This document shows positions 1 to 8,091 of a stretch of 64,000 nt of DNA, piece after piece. How positions within the stretch are numbered: the stretch's first letter is position 1; each line of letters opens with the position of its first letter. The DNA is from Streptomyces sp. CB02366 (GTDB lineage Bacteria; Actinomycetota; Actinomycetes; Streptomycetales; Streptomycetaceae): contig NZ_LIVT01000002.1 in NCBI RefSeq assembly GCF_001905905.1, positions 1 to 64,000 on the forward strand, in the 5' to 3' direction. The translations under genes and the position numbers were made by a program. The notes under the pieces were generated by a model that saw only the letters and a program-made list of their open reading frames with translations, searched no databases and was not told the origin of the DNA.

Positions 1-10
1 CGGAAAGTCG

Positions 11-19
11 ATCTCCTCC
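11..19 (-). promoter_or_regulatory. Shine-Dalgarno of a gene beyond the left edge
   Basis: Read on the minus strand the bases are GGAGGAGAT, lying just after the stop codon of the 22-387 gene. No ATG or GTG follows before the edge, so the start codon of the next gene of the operon must lie immediately outside the window. This shows the ESX-type operon continues leftwards. Confidence 0.5.
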
Positions 20-21
20 AC

Positions 22-387
22 TTAGTGCCGGCCGCCCTCGGAGGAGTCGCCGGGCCCGTCGAGGCTCGACATCTGCCGGCCGATCTCGTCGCGCGCGTAG
101 TTCGACACGCCCTCGATGTGCCGCCCGTTGGCCAGGACCGCCTGCCGCAGCCCCCAGAACGCGCCGCTGACCGCCCTGATCAGGTCCAGGCACGCCTGGT
201 TGTTGGCGTCGTACTTGGGCCGCACCGTCTGGGCGAACTCGTCGGTGTACCCCGCCCAGCCCCGGTAGTTCTGCATGTCGGAGATGAAGTTGTCGGCGAT
301 CTTCTCCGCCATCAGGGGCAGCTCCTCCATCCTCTCGCCGCCCTCGCGCACACGACCGGGGTTCGCGATGAACTTGCCTGTGGCCAT
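22..387 (-). CDS. WXG100-like ESX-associated small protein
   Basis: A 121-residue helical protein, probably a secreted or chaperone-like partner of the type VII system. It has a Trp-Ala-Gly turn at residues 44-46 between two predicted helices, which is the WXG100 hairpin layout, and no signal peptide or membrane segment. I chose the ATG at 387 (protein begins MATGKF) because GGGAGG lies 5 bases upstream; an ORF from 417 has no such site. It follows the YbaB-like gene on the same strand. The pairing of a roughly 100-residue WXG-like protein with a YbaB-family protein recalls EspC/EspF next to EspL in mycobacterial ESX-1, but that is analogy only. Family membership is moderately sure; the function is not known. 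Confidence 0.6.
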   Translation of the reverse strand: MATGKFIANPGRVREGGERMEELPLMAEKIADNFISDMQNYRGWAGYTDEFAQTVRPKYDANNQACLDLIRAVSGAFWGLRQAVLANGRHIEGVSNYARDEIGRQMSSLDGPGDSSEGGRH

Positions 388-404
388 GAATACCTCCCTC
401 GTCG

Positions 405-501
405 TCCTGCGGTGCACGCCCCGGTCCCGGGGTGCACGTCCTGCTGCTGCGGTTCGGTCACCGGCGCCGCGGTGTACGTCCTGGCGGCGCGGTGTACGTC
501 A
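405..501. repeat. Four imperfect direct copies of GGTGYACGTC
   Basis: Copies of ggtgcacgcc or ggtgYacgtc lie near 411, 431, 471 and 491, each after a GC-rich spacer and mostly followed by ctg. They fill the gap between the YbaB-like gene and the 22-387 gene. The function is unknown; they could be binding sites or leftover slippage duplications. Confidence 0.5.
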
Positions 502-963
502 GTCCTCGTGGATCTCGTCGTGCAGTCGGGCCGACGAGCGCCTCCCGCCGCCGTGCGGGTCGTCGAGGGCCGAGCCGAAGGCCCGGTCCCAGTCGATGTC
601 CACGCCTCTGATGCCCGTCGCCCGGCCGGTGGTCCGCGTGAGCGGCTCGAAGACGTCCATCACCTTGCGGGCCATCTCCGAACGGCCCTCCTGCACCGCC
701 TCCAGGATCGAGGCGGCGAGTTGAGGGCCCGTCATGGACCGGTGCCGGTTGTCCGGGAACTTCAGCGCCGTCAGTTCGCCCTGCGGGCCGACCGTCACCT
801 CCACGGCGCGGTCCCGGGACCTGACCGTCGCCGACGACTGTCCCAGTTCGCCCTCGGCGCGCGCCACGGCCTCCTGCACAGCCGTGAGTTCGGCCATGGC
901 CGCGGCCAACTTCTTCTCCATCGAGTCGCTCAACAGTCGCCCTTCCACCTGCGCGTACACCAT
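499..963 (-). CDS. YbaB/EbfC-family nucleoid-associated-like protein
   Basis: A 154-residue protein with a YbaB/EbfC-type core: an N-terminal amphipathic helix (residues about 14-45), then a beta-strand segment around VEVTVGPQGELTALKF, then helices ending in a basic Gly/Arg/Ser tail. YbaB proteins are small dimeric DNA-binding proteins. Versions inside ESX loci include mycobacterial EspL, thought to stabilise secreted Esp proteins, so a chaperone-like role in the secretion locus is as likely as DNA binding. The ATG at 963 has no clear Shine-Dalgarno. A TTG at 933 preceded by GGAAGG is a credible alternative and would remove ten residues. A large hairpin separates it from the upstream coiled-coil gene, so it may have separate expression. 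Confidence 0.65.
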   Translation of the reverse strand: MVYAQVEGRLLSDSMEKKLAAAMAELTAVQEAVARAEGELGQSSATVRSRDRAVEVTVGPQGELTALKFPDNRHRSMTGPQLAASILEAVQEGRSEMARKVMDVFEPLTRTTGRATGIRGVDIDWDRAFGSALDDPHGGGRRSSARLHDEIHED

Positions 964-998
964 TCTGTCGTACGCGTGTGCGTGCTACGAACTCCCCC

Positions 999-1054
999 GC
1001 GCCCGAACGGTTCCGGAGCGGCTCCGCTGTCTCTCCCCCGGCCCGTTCGGGCGC
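999..1054 (-). terminator. Nested hairpin downstream of the coiled-coil gene
   Basis: Arms 999-1010 and 1043-1054 are perfect 12-bp inverted repeats (GCGCCCGAACGG and its complement). A second hairpin, 1014-1019 against 1021-1026, lies inside the loop. It sits 24 bases beyond the stop of the 1196-codon gene and before the YbaB-like start. No T-run follows, as is common in Streptomyces terminators; it may attenuate rather than stop transcription. Confidence 0.5.
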
Positions 1055-1077
1055 CGGCCGTGACCGTTGGGCGGCCC

Positions 1078-4000
1078 TCAGCGTCCGATCACCGCCGGCG
1101 CGCCCCCTTCGTCGGTGCCCCAGACGTCCTCGTCCTCCGGCACCCAGGAGTCGCGGGTGCGCTCGCCGCTCTGGGTCGCGGTCTGGCCGGGCGCGCCGCC
1201 CCCGCCCGGGGCGCCGGCCATCGGCGGGAGGAAGGGGGAGCTGCCGGCGGTGGGGCCTCCGGCGGCCACCCGCACCTCGTCGTCGGCGTACCGGCCGCCC
1301 GGGCCGGGAACACCGGCGCCGGGCCGCCCGCGGCGGTTCCTGGACACCGTTCCGTCGATGACGTTGCGGACGCGCTCGCCGGAGTCCGACTGGCCTCCGC
1401 CCCCGCCCATACCGCCGCCCATACCGCCGCCCATGCCCCCGCCCATCGGGGCTCCGCCCATCGGCGCGCCGCTGCCGCCGCCGTCGCCCGGGGAGCCGCC
1501 GGGGCCGGGGAACGGCCCGCTGTTCAGGAACGGGCGGTTGTGGCTCGGGGCGCCCGACCCGCCGGAGGCCCCGTTGCCCGCCAGGGGCGACTCGTACGGC
1601 CTGTCGTCGAACAGTTCCTCCTCGTAGGAGGCGGGGTCGTACGAGGGAGGCGTGTGTCCGGGCAGTCCGCCGCCGAGCGAACCGAGGTCGAGGGAGCCGG
1701 GGTTGAGCCGCCCGGAGTCGAAGCGGGACGGTCCGGACTCGTCCAGGTACCCGGAGACGGTGGAGCCGTCGGGCCGGGTGACGGTGGTGGTGCCGGTGTC
1801 CGGGTTGATGGTCTGGGTGGAGCCGTCCGGGAACTCCGTGACCACGTTGCCGCCGGGGTCCAGGTGCGTGACGCTGCCGCCGGGGTTGGTCAGCAGGTCC
1901 CCGGTGTTGAGCGGGCCGGAGATGACGGAGCCGTCGGGCCGGGTGACGGTCGAGGAGTGGGTGTTCGGGTCGATGGTGACCTTGGAGCCGTCCGGGTACT
2001 CGGTGATCACCCGGCCGTCCGCGTCGATCCGCGACTCGCCGCCGCCGGGGAGTTCGAGGGGGCCGTCGTTGACGGGACCGGTGATGGGGGTGGACGACAG
2101 ATCGGGGAACTCGCCCCCGCCGAAGAGGTCGCGCCGGGAGCTGTCGAACCTGGCCTCCGCCTCGGCCTGCTTGCGCTCCTGTTCGGCCCGGACTTCCTCC
2201 TGCTTGGCCTCGGCTTCCTTCTGCCTGGCCTCCTGCTCGGCCCGGACCTCGTTCTGCTTGGCTTCCTGTTCCTCGCGGAGCCGGTCCTGCTTGGCCTCCT
2301 GCTCCTCGCGGATGCGGTCCGCCTTGGCCTCGGCCTCGGCCTGCTTCTGCTCGGCCTCCTTCTGCCTGGCCTCCTGCTCGGCCCTGGCCTCCGCCTCCTT
2401 CGCCTCCTGCTTCGCCTCCTGCTCCGCCTGCTTCTGCTCGGCCTTCGCCTCGGCCTCGGCCTGCTTCTTCTCCTGCTCGGCCTGCTGCTGCTCCTGGCGG
2501 TCCTCCTGCTCGGTGCGGATGCGGTCCGCCTTCGCCTCGGCCTCGGCCTGCTTCTGCTCCGCTTCCTTCTCCTTGGCGGCCTGTTCGGCCTTGGCCTCGG
2601 CCTCCTTCGCCTCCTGCTTGGCCTCCTGTTCGGCCTGCTTCTGCTCGGCCTCCCGCTCCTTCGCCTCCTGTTCGGCCTTGGCCTCGGCCTCCTTGGCCTC
2701 CTGCTCGGCCCTGGCCTCGGCCTCCTTCGCCTCCTGCTCCTTCTTCGCCTCCTCCTGCTGGGTCCTGGCCTGATTCATCTGCATGAACTGCATGTTCTCC
2801 GCACGGGCCTGGGCCTCGGCCTGCTTGGCCTCCTGCTCCTTGCGGACCTGCTCCTGCTTGGCCTCCTGCTCAGCCCGGAGCCGCTCCTGCTTGGCCTCCT
2901 GTTCGGCCTGCTTCTGCTCCGCCTCCTTCTCCTTGGCCTCCTGCTCGGCCTTGGCCTCCGCCTCCTTGGCCTCCGCCTTCGCCTCCGCTTCGGCCGCCTT
3001 GGCCTCCGCCTCCTTCTCCTTGGCCTCCTGCTTGGCCTCCTGCTCGGCCTCCTTGGCCGCCGCCTTGGCCTCCGCCTCCTTCTCCTTGCGCTCCGCCTCG
3101 GCCTTGGCCTCGGCCTCCTTGCGCTCGGCCTCCGCCTTGGCTTCCTTCTCCTTGCGCTCGGCCTCCGCCTTGGCCTCGGCCGCCTTGCGCTCGGCCTCCT
3201 CCTTCTCCTTCTTCCGTTCCGCCTCGGCCTTGGCGGCCTGGTCCTTCTGCCACTGGATGAACTCGGCCTGCTTCCGGGCGGCCTCCTCGGCGGCGGCCTT
3301 GGCCGCGGCGGCGTCGGCGGCCGCCTTCTCCTCGGCGAGTTCGGCCTTCTCCTCCTTGTAGTCGGACTCCAGGGTGCTGCTGGTCCCCCGGGACTTCACG
3401 GACCCCAGCTCGAACTTGCTGTTGCTCCAGCTGTCGCGGACCTTCGTCATGGCCGTGACCGCAGCGGTGTCGAGGTGGTCCTCGACGGTCTGCTTCCACA
3501 TGAGGAGGGCCTTGTTGCCGATCTTCACCCAGGTGTCGAGCTCCTTGAGCTCACCGAACTCCTCCGCCGCGACGGTCAGGGCCATGTCGCCCTTGCCCGT
3601 GATCTCGTCGATGGCGGCCTGGTTGCTGAAGTGCTCCTCCGAGATGTAGTTCGTGTAGCTGCTGTAGCCGCCGCCGTACGTCCCGTAGGTCTCGATCTCG
3701 TACGTGATCTTCGTGATGTTGTTGTCCCACACGTACTTCATGACCGCCGACAGCAGCGTGTGCAGCACCGTGAGCGGATTCCCGTACTGCCACTGCCACT
3801 TCATCCACACGCTGTGGAGCTCCGACACCGCGGCCCGGAAGTCCTTCTTCGCCTGCCGGATCTCGTCGCCCTGCTTCGATCCGACCGTGCCGCCCCCGCC
3901 GGGCTTCATGTCGTCGGCGTAGTCCGTGTACTGCTCGTTGATCTTGTTGATCAGGTCCCAGAAGACACCGGCGGCCTTGCCCCGCCACGCCTTGTCCTTC

Positions 4001-4668
4001 TCCGTCCCGACCCTCCTCTGCCATTCCTCCACGATCTTCTGCTGGGCCGAGAAGAACTCGGCGACGCGGTCGAACGCCCCGGCCACCACGTCGAAGTTGG
4101 CGAGGGTCACCGAGTCGGGGTCCTTCACGGGCGACGCGTTCCAGCTGAACCCGTGGGTACCTTCCTTCTCGTTGTTGAGCAGTTCCTCCAGGGCGAGCCC
4201 GGTGCCGTAGGCGTAGCGCGCGGTCGGCGTGGTGTCCCAGGTCGGCTTGCCGTCCATCCCGAGGTGGCCGTCGATGGTGCTGGAGAACTTCCCGCCCTCC
4301 TGGTACCCCTGGCTCGGCACCCGGCCGTCGCCCTTGCTGCCGAGCAGCGTGATGCGCGCCTTGTACATCGACACGTCGGAGCCCGCGCCGCCCTTGGCGT
4401 GGTAGAAGGGGATGACGAAGTCGGTGTTGTTGATGTCGGAACCGGCGTTCTCGTAGAGCCAGTTCAGGTCCTCGGTGTCGACGTAGTCGACGTAGCCGAC
4501 GTCGGAGATCTCCACCTTCATCAGGGGGATGCCCTCGTTGCCGACGAGCGCGTCGAACAGGTCGTCCCGCTTCGGCGCCATGAATCCCGTGAAGAAGCCG
4601 ACCGCCTCGGCCCACTGGTCGTTGGAACCGCCGAGGTCTTCGGTGACCTTGCTGGAGTCGAGCGCCAT
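1078..4668 (-). CDS. Giant T7SS-associated coiled-coil protein
   Basis: A 1196-residue protein with no recognised enzyme domain. Residues 1-430 form a mixed, Trp-rich globular region. Residues about 440-840 are a long Ala/Glu/Lys/Gln repeat tract (EAEAK- and EQEAK-type units), expected to be a highly charged coiled coil or single alpha-helix. Residues about 865-990 hold two beta-rich repeats with the motifs YPDGS/FPDGS and TVTRPDGS. After that comes a disordered Gly/Pro/Met tail with GGGM repeats, ending in an acidic EDEDVWG...APAVIG motif. Tails of this kind are familiar to me from Streptomyces ESX-linked proteins. It lies upstream of the YbaB-like gene and downstream of the Esx pair, so it is likely a substrate or structural partner of the ESX machine. 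The start has only a weak AAAGG site. Confidence 0.7.
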   Translation of the reverse strand: MALDSSKVTEDLGGSNDQWAEAVGFFTGFMAPKRDDLFDALVGNEGIPLMKVEISDVGYVDYVDTEDLNWLYENAGSDINNTDFVIPFYHAKGGAGSDVSMYKARITLLGSKGDGRVPSQGYQEGGKFSSTIDGHLGMDGKPTWDTTPTARYAYGTGLALEELLNNEKEGTHGFSWNASPVKDPDSVTLANFDVVAGAFDRVAEFFSAQQKIVEEWQRRVGTEKDKAWRGKAAGVFWDLINKINEQYTDYADDMKPGGGGTVGSKQGDEIRQAKKDFRAAVSELHSVWMKWQWQYGNPLTVLHTLLSAVMKYVWDNNITKITYEIETYGTYGGGYSSYTNYISEEHFSNQAAIDEITGKGDMALTVAAEEFGELKELDTWVKIGNKALLMWKQTVEDHLDTAAVTAMTKVRDSWSNSKFELGSVKSRGTSSTLESDYKEEKAELAEEKAAADAAAAKAAAEEAARKQAEFIQWQKDQAAKAEAERKKEKEEAERKAAEAKAEAERKEKEAKAEAERKEAEAKAEAERKEKEAEAKAAAKEAEQEAKQEAKEKEAEAKAAEAEAKAEAKEAEAKAEQEAKEKEAEQKQAEQEAKQERLRAEQEAKQEQVRKEQEAKQAEAQARAENMQFMQMNQARTQQEEAKKEQEAKEAEARAEQEAKEAEAKAEQEAKEREAEQKQAEQEAKQEAKEAEAKAEQAAKEKEAEQKQAEAEAKADRIRTEQEDRQEQQQAEQEKKQAEAEAKAEQKQAEQEAKQEAKEAEARAEQEARQKEAEQKQAEAEAKADRIREEQEAKQDRLREEQEAKQNEVRAEQEARQKEAEAKQEEVRAEQERKQAEAEARFDSSRRDLFGGGEFPDLSSTPITGPVNDGPLELPGGGESRIDADGRVITEYPDGSKVTIDPNTHSSTVTRPDGSVISGPLNTGDLLTNPGGSVTHLDPGGNVVTEFPDGSTQTINPDTGTTTVTRPDGSTVSGYLDESGPSRFDSGRLNPGSLDLGSLGGGLPGHTPPSYDPASYEEELFDDRPYESPLAGNGASGGSGAPSHNRPFLNSGPFPGPGGSPGDGGGSGAPMGGAPMGGGMGGGMGGGMGGGGGQSDSGERVRNVIDGTVSRNRRGRPGAGVPGPGGRYADDEVRVAAGGPTAGSSPFLPPMAGAPGGGGAPGQTATQSGERTRDSWVPEDEDVWGTDEGGAPAVIGR

Positions 4669-4764
4669 GCCGGGATGCCTTTTCGTCGGAGGAGACGGAC
4701 AGGGGGACAGAAGGACGGGGTGCGGGGTGCCGGCCGGCGGCCCGGCCGGCGGCGGTGGCGGTGG

Positions 4765-5268
4765 CTAGTCGTCGTCCTCGTCGCCGTCGGAGCCTCCGCC
4801 GGAGGATTCGGAGAGCACCTCGTCCACGCCTTCGAAGAAGTCGATCATGTCCTTGCCGTCGATCTTCTCCAGGTTGCCGTCCTGGGTCTTGAACAGCTTC
4901 TCGATCGTGTCCTCCAGGTCCTCCTCGATCTGCTCGAAGAGGTCGACCTGGAGTTTGAGGATGTCGTCGAGCTGGTCGACCATCTCGTTCAGGCACTTGA
5001 CCAGGTAGCCGCCGTTGGTGCGGCCCTTCTCGTCGGCCGCCATCGTCCCGATCGCGAGCGGCGTGGCCTGTCCGTCGTGGAAGCCGGCCGCGGTCTTGGA
5101 GCCGTCGGTGCCGCCCTGCAGCGTGGGGATCCCGGGCACGGTCACCCCGTCGGACGTGGTGCCGTCGTCCCGCATCTTCTTGACCGCGGCGAGGAACGGT
5201 TTGACGTCGTCGTCGAGGAAGTTCTGCAGCCACGCCTTGTTGAGATTGAGCGGGGGTGCTTCCGCCAT
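4765..5268 (-). CDS. Type VII secretion system-associated acidic protein
   Basis: A 167-residue, strongly acidic protein. Residues about 1-80 contain the conserved-looking segments AWLQNFLDDDVKPFL and MAADEKGRTNGGYLV. Residues 85-150 look like a long helix rich in Leu, Asp and Glu, and the C terminus is a Ser/Gly/Asp/Glu tail. There is no signal peptide and no membrane segment. AGGAG lies 9 bases before the ATG. It sits between the Esx pair and the giant coiled-coil gene in the same direction, so co-transcription is likely. Streptomyces proteins of this type are usually named only as T7SS-associated; whether it is a secreted substrate or a cytosolic chaperone cannot be told from the sequence. 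Confidence 0.65.
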   Translation of the reverse strand: MAEAPPLNLNKAWLQNFLDDDVKPFLAAVKKMRDDGTTSDGVTVPGIPTLQGGTDGSKTAAGFHDGQATPLAIGTMAADEKGRTNGGYLVKCLNEMVDQLDDILKLQVDLFEQIEEDLEDTIEKLFKTQDGNLEKIDGKDMIDFFEGVDEVLSESSGGGSDGDEDDD

Positions 5269-5445
5269 GTCGCACTTCTCCTGTCGTCCGAGGTGTCCGT
5301 GTGCCCACGGGGCCGGCGCCCGGCTGCCGGCTGTCCGCCGGGCGCGCGGGGCGGCGCACCGGCCCGGCGGGAGCGGGCGGCCGATCGCGCGGAGGTCGCG
5401 CGCGGACGGCCGCCCACTGCCGGACCGGGGGCGTGCCGCCCGTGG

Positions 5446-5775
5446 TCAGCCGCCGATGCGTACGCTCTCCCAGAGCGACTTCAGGGAGTTCTCGCTGTAC
5501 TGGTAGCTGCCCGAGACGTCGTTCAGCAGGGCCGAGTGCTCGGCGAGGATGCGCTTCATCTCCTCGACGGCGTTGTTCCAGGCCGCCTGCTTCTCGGTGT
5601 ACACCGCCTTGTCCTCACCTTCCCAGCTGCGCTGGAGCTCCTGGAGCTCGGCTTCCAGGTTGGTGAGGATGCTGTCGATGGCCTTGGTCTGCTGGACCAT
5701 GTCGTCGGCGGCGTTCTCCATGTGGGAGTAGTCGACGTAGATCTGGCCGTCGGTGAAGTCAAGCGGGGGGGTCAT
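5446..5775 (-). CDS. WXG100-family EsxA/EsxB-type secreted protein
   Basis: A 109-residue helical-hairpin protein of the ESAT-6/CFP-10 family, expected to leave the cell folded, as a dimer with its neighbour, through EccC. The WXG turn is Trp-Glu-Gly at residues 51-53, between two amphipathic helices. A Y-x3-E motif (Tyr91, Glu95) near the C terminus fits the YxxxD/E secretion signal known for actinobacterial ESX substrates. A GAGGA site precedes the ATG. It is the second gene of the Esx pair, 88 bases after the first. It is the clearer of the two WXG100 proteins; I have not decided which should be called EsxA or EsxB. Confidence 0.85.
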   Translation of the reverse strand: MTPPLDFTDGQIYVDYSHMENAADDMVQQTKAIDSILTNLEAELQELQRSWEGEDKAVYTEKQAAWNNAVEEMKRILAEHSALLNDVSGSYQYSENSLKSLWESVRIGG

Positions 5776-5863
5776 GGTCTTCCTCGTCTCGCGGCAGGTG
5801 CGTCAGGGACAGGGGCGTGCGGGGTCCGGTCACCGGTCAGGGCTCCGGGCGCCGAAGGGGTGG

Positions 5864-6220
5864 TCAGCGGCCCGCGGTGGAGCCGGCGAGCGCGTTGAAG
5901 ACCTCCTCGGAGCGGTTGAACGCCTGCTGGATCGCGTCGTTCGAGTTGTTCTGCTGGATGCCCTGCGCGCGCATGGTCTCCTCCAGCGTGGTGATCATGT
6001 CGCGGAGGTTGCTGGAGATGATCTCCGCCTGCTGGTCCCACCGGTCGAGCAGCTTCTGGAACGCGCCACCGTCGCTGCCGGCGTAGCCGGAGGCGAGGTT
6101 GTGCTTCATGTTCTCCACGTCCTGACGGCTGTTCTGCACGCCGGTGAAGGCCATCTCCAGCGCGGTGACACCGTTCTGAGTGGCTGACGCCAGTGACTGC
6201 TGTGTGCCCGTACCTGCCAT
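5864..6220 (-). CDS. WXG100-like EsxA/EsxB-type partner protein
   Basis: A 118-residue, mostly helical protein that is the likely dimer partner of the following WXG100 protein. The hairpin turn carries Tyr-Ala-Gly at residues 46-48 where the family normally has Trp-x-Gly, so the aromatic is kept but the Trp is replaced. The second helix runs from about 54 to 86, followed by a flexible C-terminal helix and a Ser/Gly tail. The ATG has a strong AGGAGG site 9 bases upstream. It is the first gene of the minus-strand run below the proposed promoter at 6329-6358, so the pair can be expressed separately from eccDB. Confidence 0.8.
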   Translation of the reverse strand: MAGTGTQQSLASATQNGVTALEMAFTGVQNSRQDVENMKHNLASGYAGSDGGAFQKLLDRWDQQAEIISSNLRDMITTLEETMRAQGIQQNNSNDAIQQAFNRSEEVFNALAGSTAGR

Positions 6221-6328
6221 GTTGCTGCGCCTCCTGATGTGTCGCGCCGCCGGGATCCGGTCCCGCGTGGCGCGGTGCCTGGCCGGACGCGGCCGGAGGA
6301 CCGGCGTCCGCGTGGTCTGGACGAACGG

Positions 6329-6358
6329 AGCCTAAGGAAAAGGGTGTTGACGATTCAA
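6329..6358 (-). promoter_or_regulatory. Candidate promoter of the Esx operon
   Basis: Read on the minus strand, TTGAAT (6353-6358) is followed after 18 bases by TAGGCT (6329-6334), which resembles a housekeeping -35/-10 pair. Transcription would begin near 6322, about 100 bases before the first Esx start codon. The match is imperfect and unconfirmed. Confidence 0.4.
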
Positions 6359-6449
6359 TGGCTTGCGTCATCTTCTCGGCCCCGGCCCCGCTTTTGGGGT
6401 GATTCGCGAAGGAGATTTGATCTGGATCTGAGGTAGACCCCTTGCGGAA

Positions 6450-6593
6450 TCACATTCCGAATGAATCCGTTTCCCCGTGCCCGAACGGGCAACGCCCGCC
6501 CCACGGCACGGTATTGACGGAACCATTCGGGCAAGAAGACGGCGGATCGCCGCCTGCCGTTGTCACGGCACGGGCGTTTATCAGCAGAGCCAC
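6450..6593 (-). CDS. Doubtful 47-codon ORF behind a strong ribosome-binding site
   Basis: Just after the eccB stop the minus strand has GGAGGAGGTGA (6601-6611), one of the best Shine-Dalgarno matches in the window. The first in-frame GTG (6593), 10 bases after AGGAGG, opens 47 codons ending at TGA (6450). About two thirds of third positions are G or C, well below neighbouring genes, and an ATA codon is present, so coding is uncertain. The product has no recognisable domain. The alternatives are a vestigial gene or a regulatory leader. Confidence 0.2.
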   Translation of the reverse strand: MALLINARAVTTAGGDPPSSCPNGSVNTVPWGGRCPFGHGETDSFGM

Positions 6594-6633
6594 AAGAAAT
6601 TCACCTCCTCCGGTACAACCTTCCGGCGGTTGC

Positions 6634-8070
6634 TCAGGACCGCGTGCAGCGGGGGGCCGTGTTCGTGTTCCGGCCCAGGGCGGCGGCCTCCTCGCTGAGG
6701 TCCGGCCCGGTCGGCAGCATGGCCAGCAGCGGCGCCGGCAGCCCTCGCGCCCGGCCCTCGTCGTAGCCGAGGGCGGCGAGCCCCTCGGCGGTGGTGACCC
6801 GGTACTTCATCCCCGTGTCGGTCACCAGGTAGACGGTGGTGCCGACCGTGCTCCCGCTCGCCCCGAGCGCGCGCACCAGGGCCCCGCCGCCCGGCCGCAC
6901 GGTGATCGTGCCGACCGGCATGCAGGCCGGGGTGAGGCCCTCGGGCGGGGCCTGCGCGGCGGGTCCCAGGGCGCCCGTCCCGGTCAGCGCCACGCTGATG
7001 CGCGGTCCGCGCTCGGTCGGCTGGACGCGGATGCACACGGTGCGGTCCTCCCCGAGGGCCACCGCCTCCGGCGGCTCCGGGGGCAGGTCTGCCTCCTCCG
7101 CGCCGGGGGCCAGCCGGCCGCTCAGCGCGTCCGCGCCCAGGGTCACGACGTTCGCCGCGTTTCCCCCGTACACCTTCTCGCGGGTCTCCGGGTCGCCGAG
7201 CACCAGCGCGGCACCGGTCGCCGTCAGCGGGCTCAGCCCCTCCTTGCGCAGCAGGTAGTAGCGGTCGGAGGAGCCCGGGACGGTGACCCGGAAGACCTGG
7301 CCGATACGGGACTCCGCGCCGCCCAGCGAGGGCCCCTTCCCGCCCTTGCCGGGGACGTGCGGCGGGCTCAGATCGGGTCCGGTGGGCAGGGCGTTCAGGA
7401 AGGCGGCGGAGACGGGGAGTCGCGGTGTGGAGCCGTAGCCGAGGGCTTCGCGGGCGCGGGCGCCGGTGTCGAGCAGCAGCTTGCTGCCGCGCCAGACCAG
7501 GTAGTCGGCCTTGTCCGGTCCCCTGACCAGCATGGCCTGGTCGGTGGGCAGCCCGGTGGCGTCCGCGGGCAGGCCCACCGCGACGGTGGTGGCGGTCCTG
7601 CCGGTCCCGCTGCCCGAACAGACCTGCCAGGGGCCCGTGTCCAGATCCGCGCTCCCGGGCAGGGCGTCCGGGGCGCCGCTGATGCCGATGGGCGACCCGT
7701 GCGGGGTGCCGCTCAGGGACGTGGAGCCGACCGTGACCGCCTTCATGTCGGCGCCCGCGAGCAGCCGCGCCGAGGCGTAGTTGCGCACCGGGCGCAGCCG
7801 CCCCTCCAGGTAGAGGTAGCGCGATCCGGTGTCCTTGTTCACGACGAGGGTTCCGGCCGCCCGCCAGGAGTCCTTGGCGCCGGGCTTGAGGAGGCCGAGG
7901 ACGAAGGAGCCGGCGGACAGCAGGACGGCGATCACGACGCCGATCACCACGCCCCGGTTGGTCCGGCCCTGCGGGCTCTCCGGGGCGTCGGGGTCGGCCC
8001 GGAGCAGGCCGGAGGTCAGCCGGCCCATGACGAACATGTGGGCCTGGACCTGGTCGCGTTTGGACTGCAC
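6634..8070 (-). CDS. eccB: Type VII secretion membrane protein EccB
   Basis: A 478-residue core component of the ESX translocon. The N terminus MQSKRDQVQAH matches the typical EccB opening. One membrane span at about residues 40-62 (VVIGVVIAVLLSAGSFVLGLL) puts the short N terminus in the cytosol and the large domain outside. The outer part contains the repeat fold seen in EccB, with recurring YLV/YLxxEG, PVRNYASARLL and LPTGPDLS motifs. In mycobacteria EccB forms a complex with EccC, EccD and EccE. It begins with GTG, with GGGAG upstream, 21 bases after the eccD stop, so the two are one transcription unit. Length is typical of the family. Confidence 0.93.
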   Translation of the reverse strand: MQSKRDQVQAHMFVMGRLTSGLLRADPDAPESPQGRTNRGVVIGVVIAVLLSAGSFVLGLLKPGAKDSWRAAGTLVVNKDTGSRYLYLEGRLRPVRNYASARLLAGADMKAVTVGSTSLSGTPHGSPIGISGAPDALPGSADLDTGPWQVCSGSGTGRTATTVAVGLPADATGLPTDQAMLVRGPDKADYLVWRGSKLLLDTGARAREALGYGSTPRLPVSAAFLNALPTGPDLSPPHVPGKGGKGPSLGGAESRIGQVFRVTVPGSSDRYYLLRKEGLSPLTATGAALVLGDPETREKVYGGNAANVVTLGADALSGRLAPGAEEADLPPEPPEAVALGEDRTVCIRVQPTERGPRISVALTGTGALGPAAQAPPEGLTPACMPVGTITVRPGGGALVRALGASGSTVGTTVYLVTDTGMKYRVTTAEGLAALGYDEGRARGLPAPLLAMLPTGPDLSEEAAALGRNTNTAPRCTRS

Positions 8071-8091
8071 GGCAGCGGGTCTCCCTTTCGG

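Noticed and set aside
25..5898. A 1957-codon plus-strand open frame across the ESX minus-strand genes
   Set aside because: It is the antisense shadow of the high-GC minus-strand genes. It has no ribosome-binding site and reads as Leu/Gly/Arg-rich noise opposite the coiled-coil repeats.
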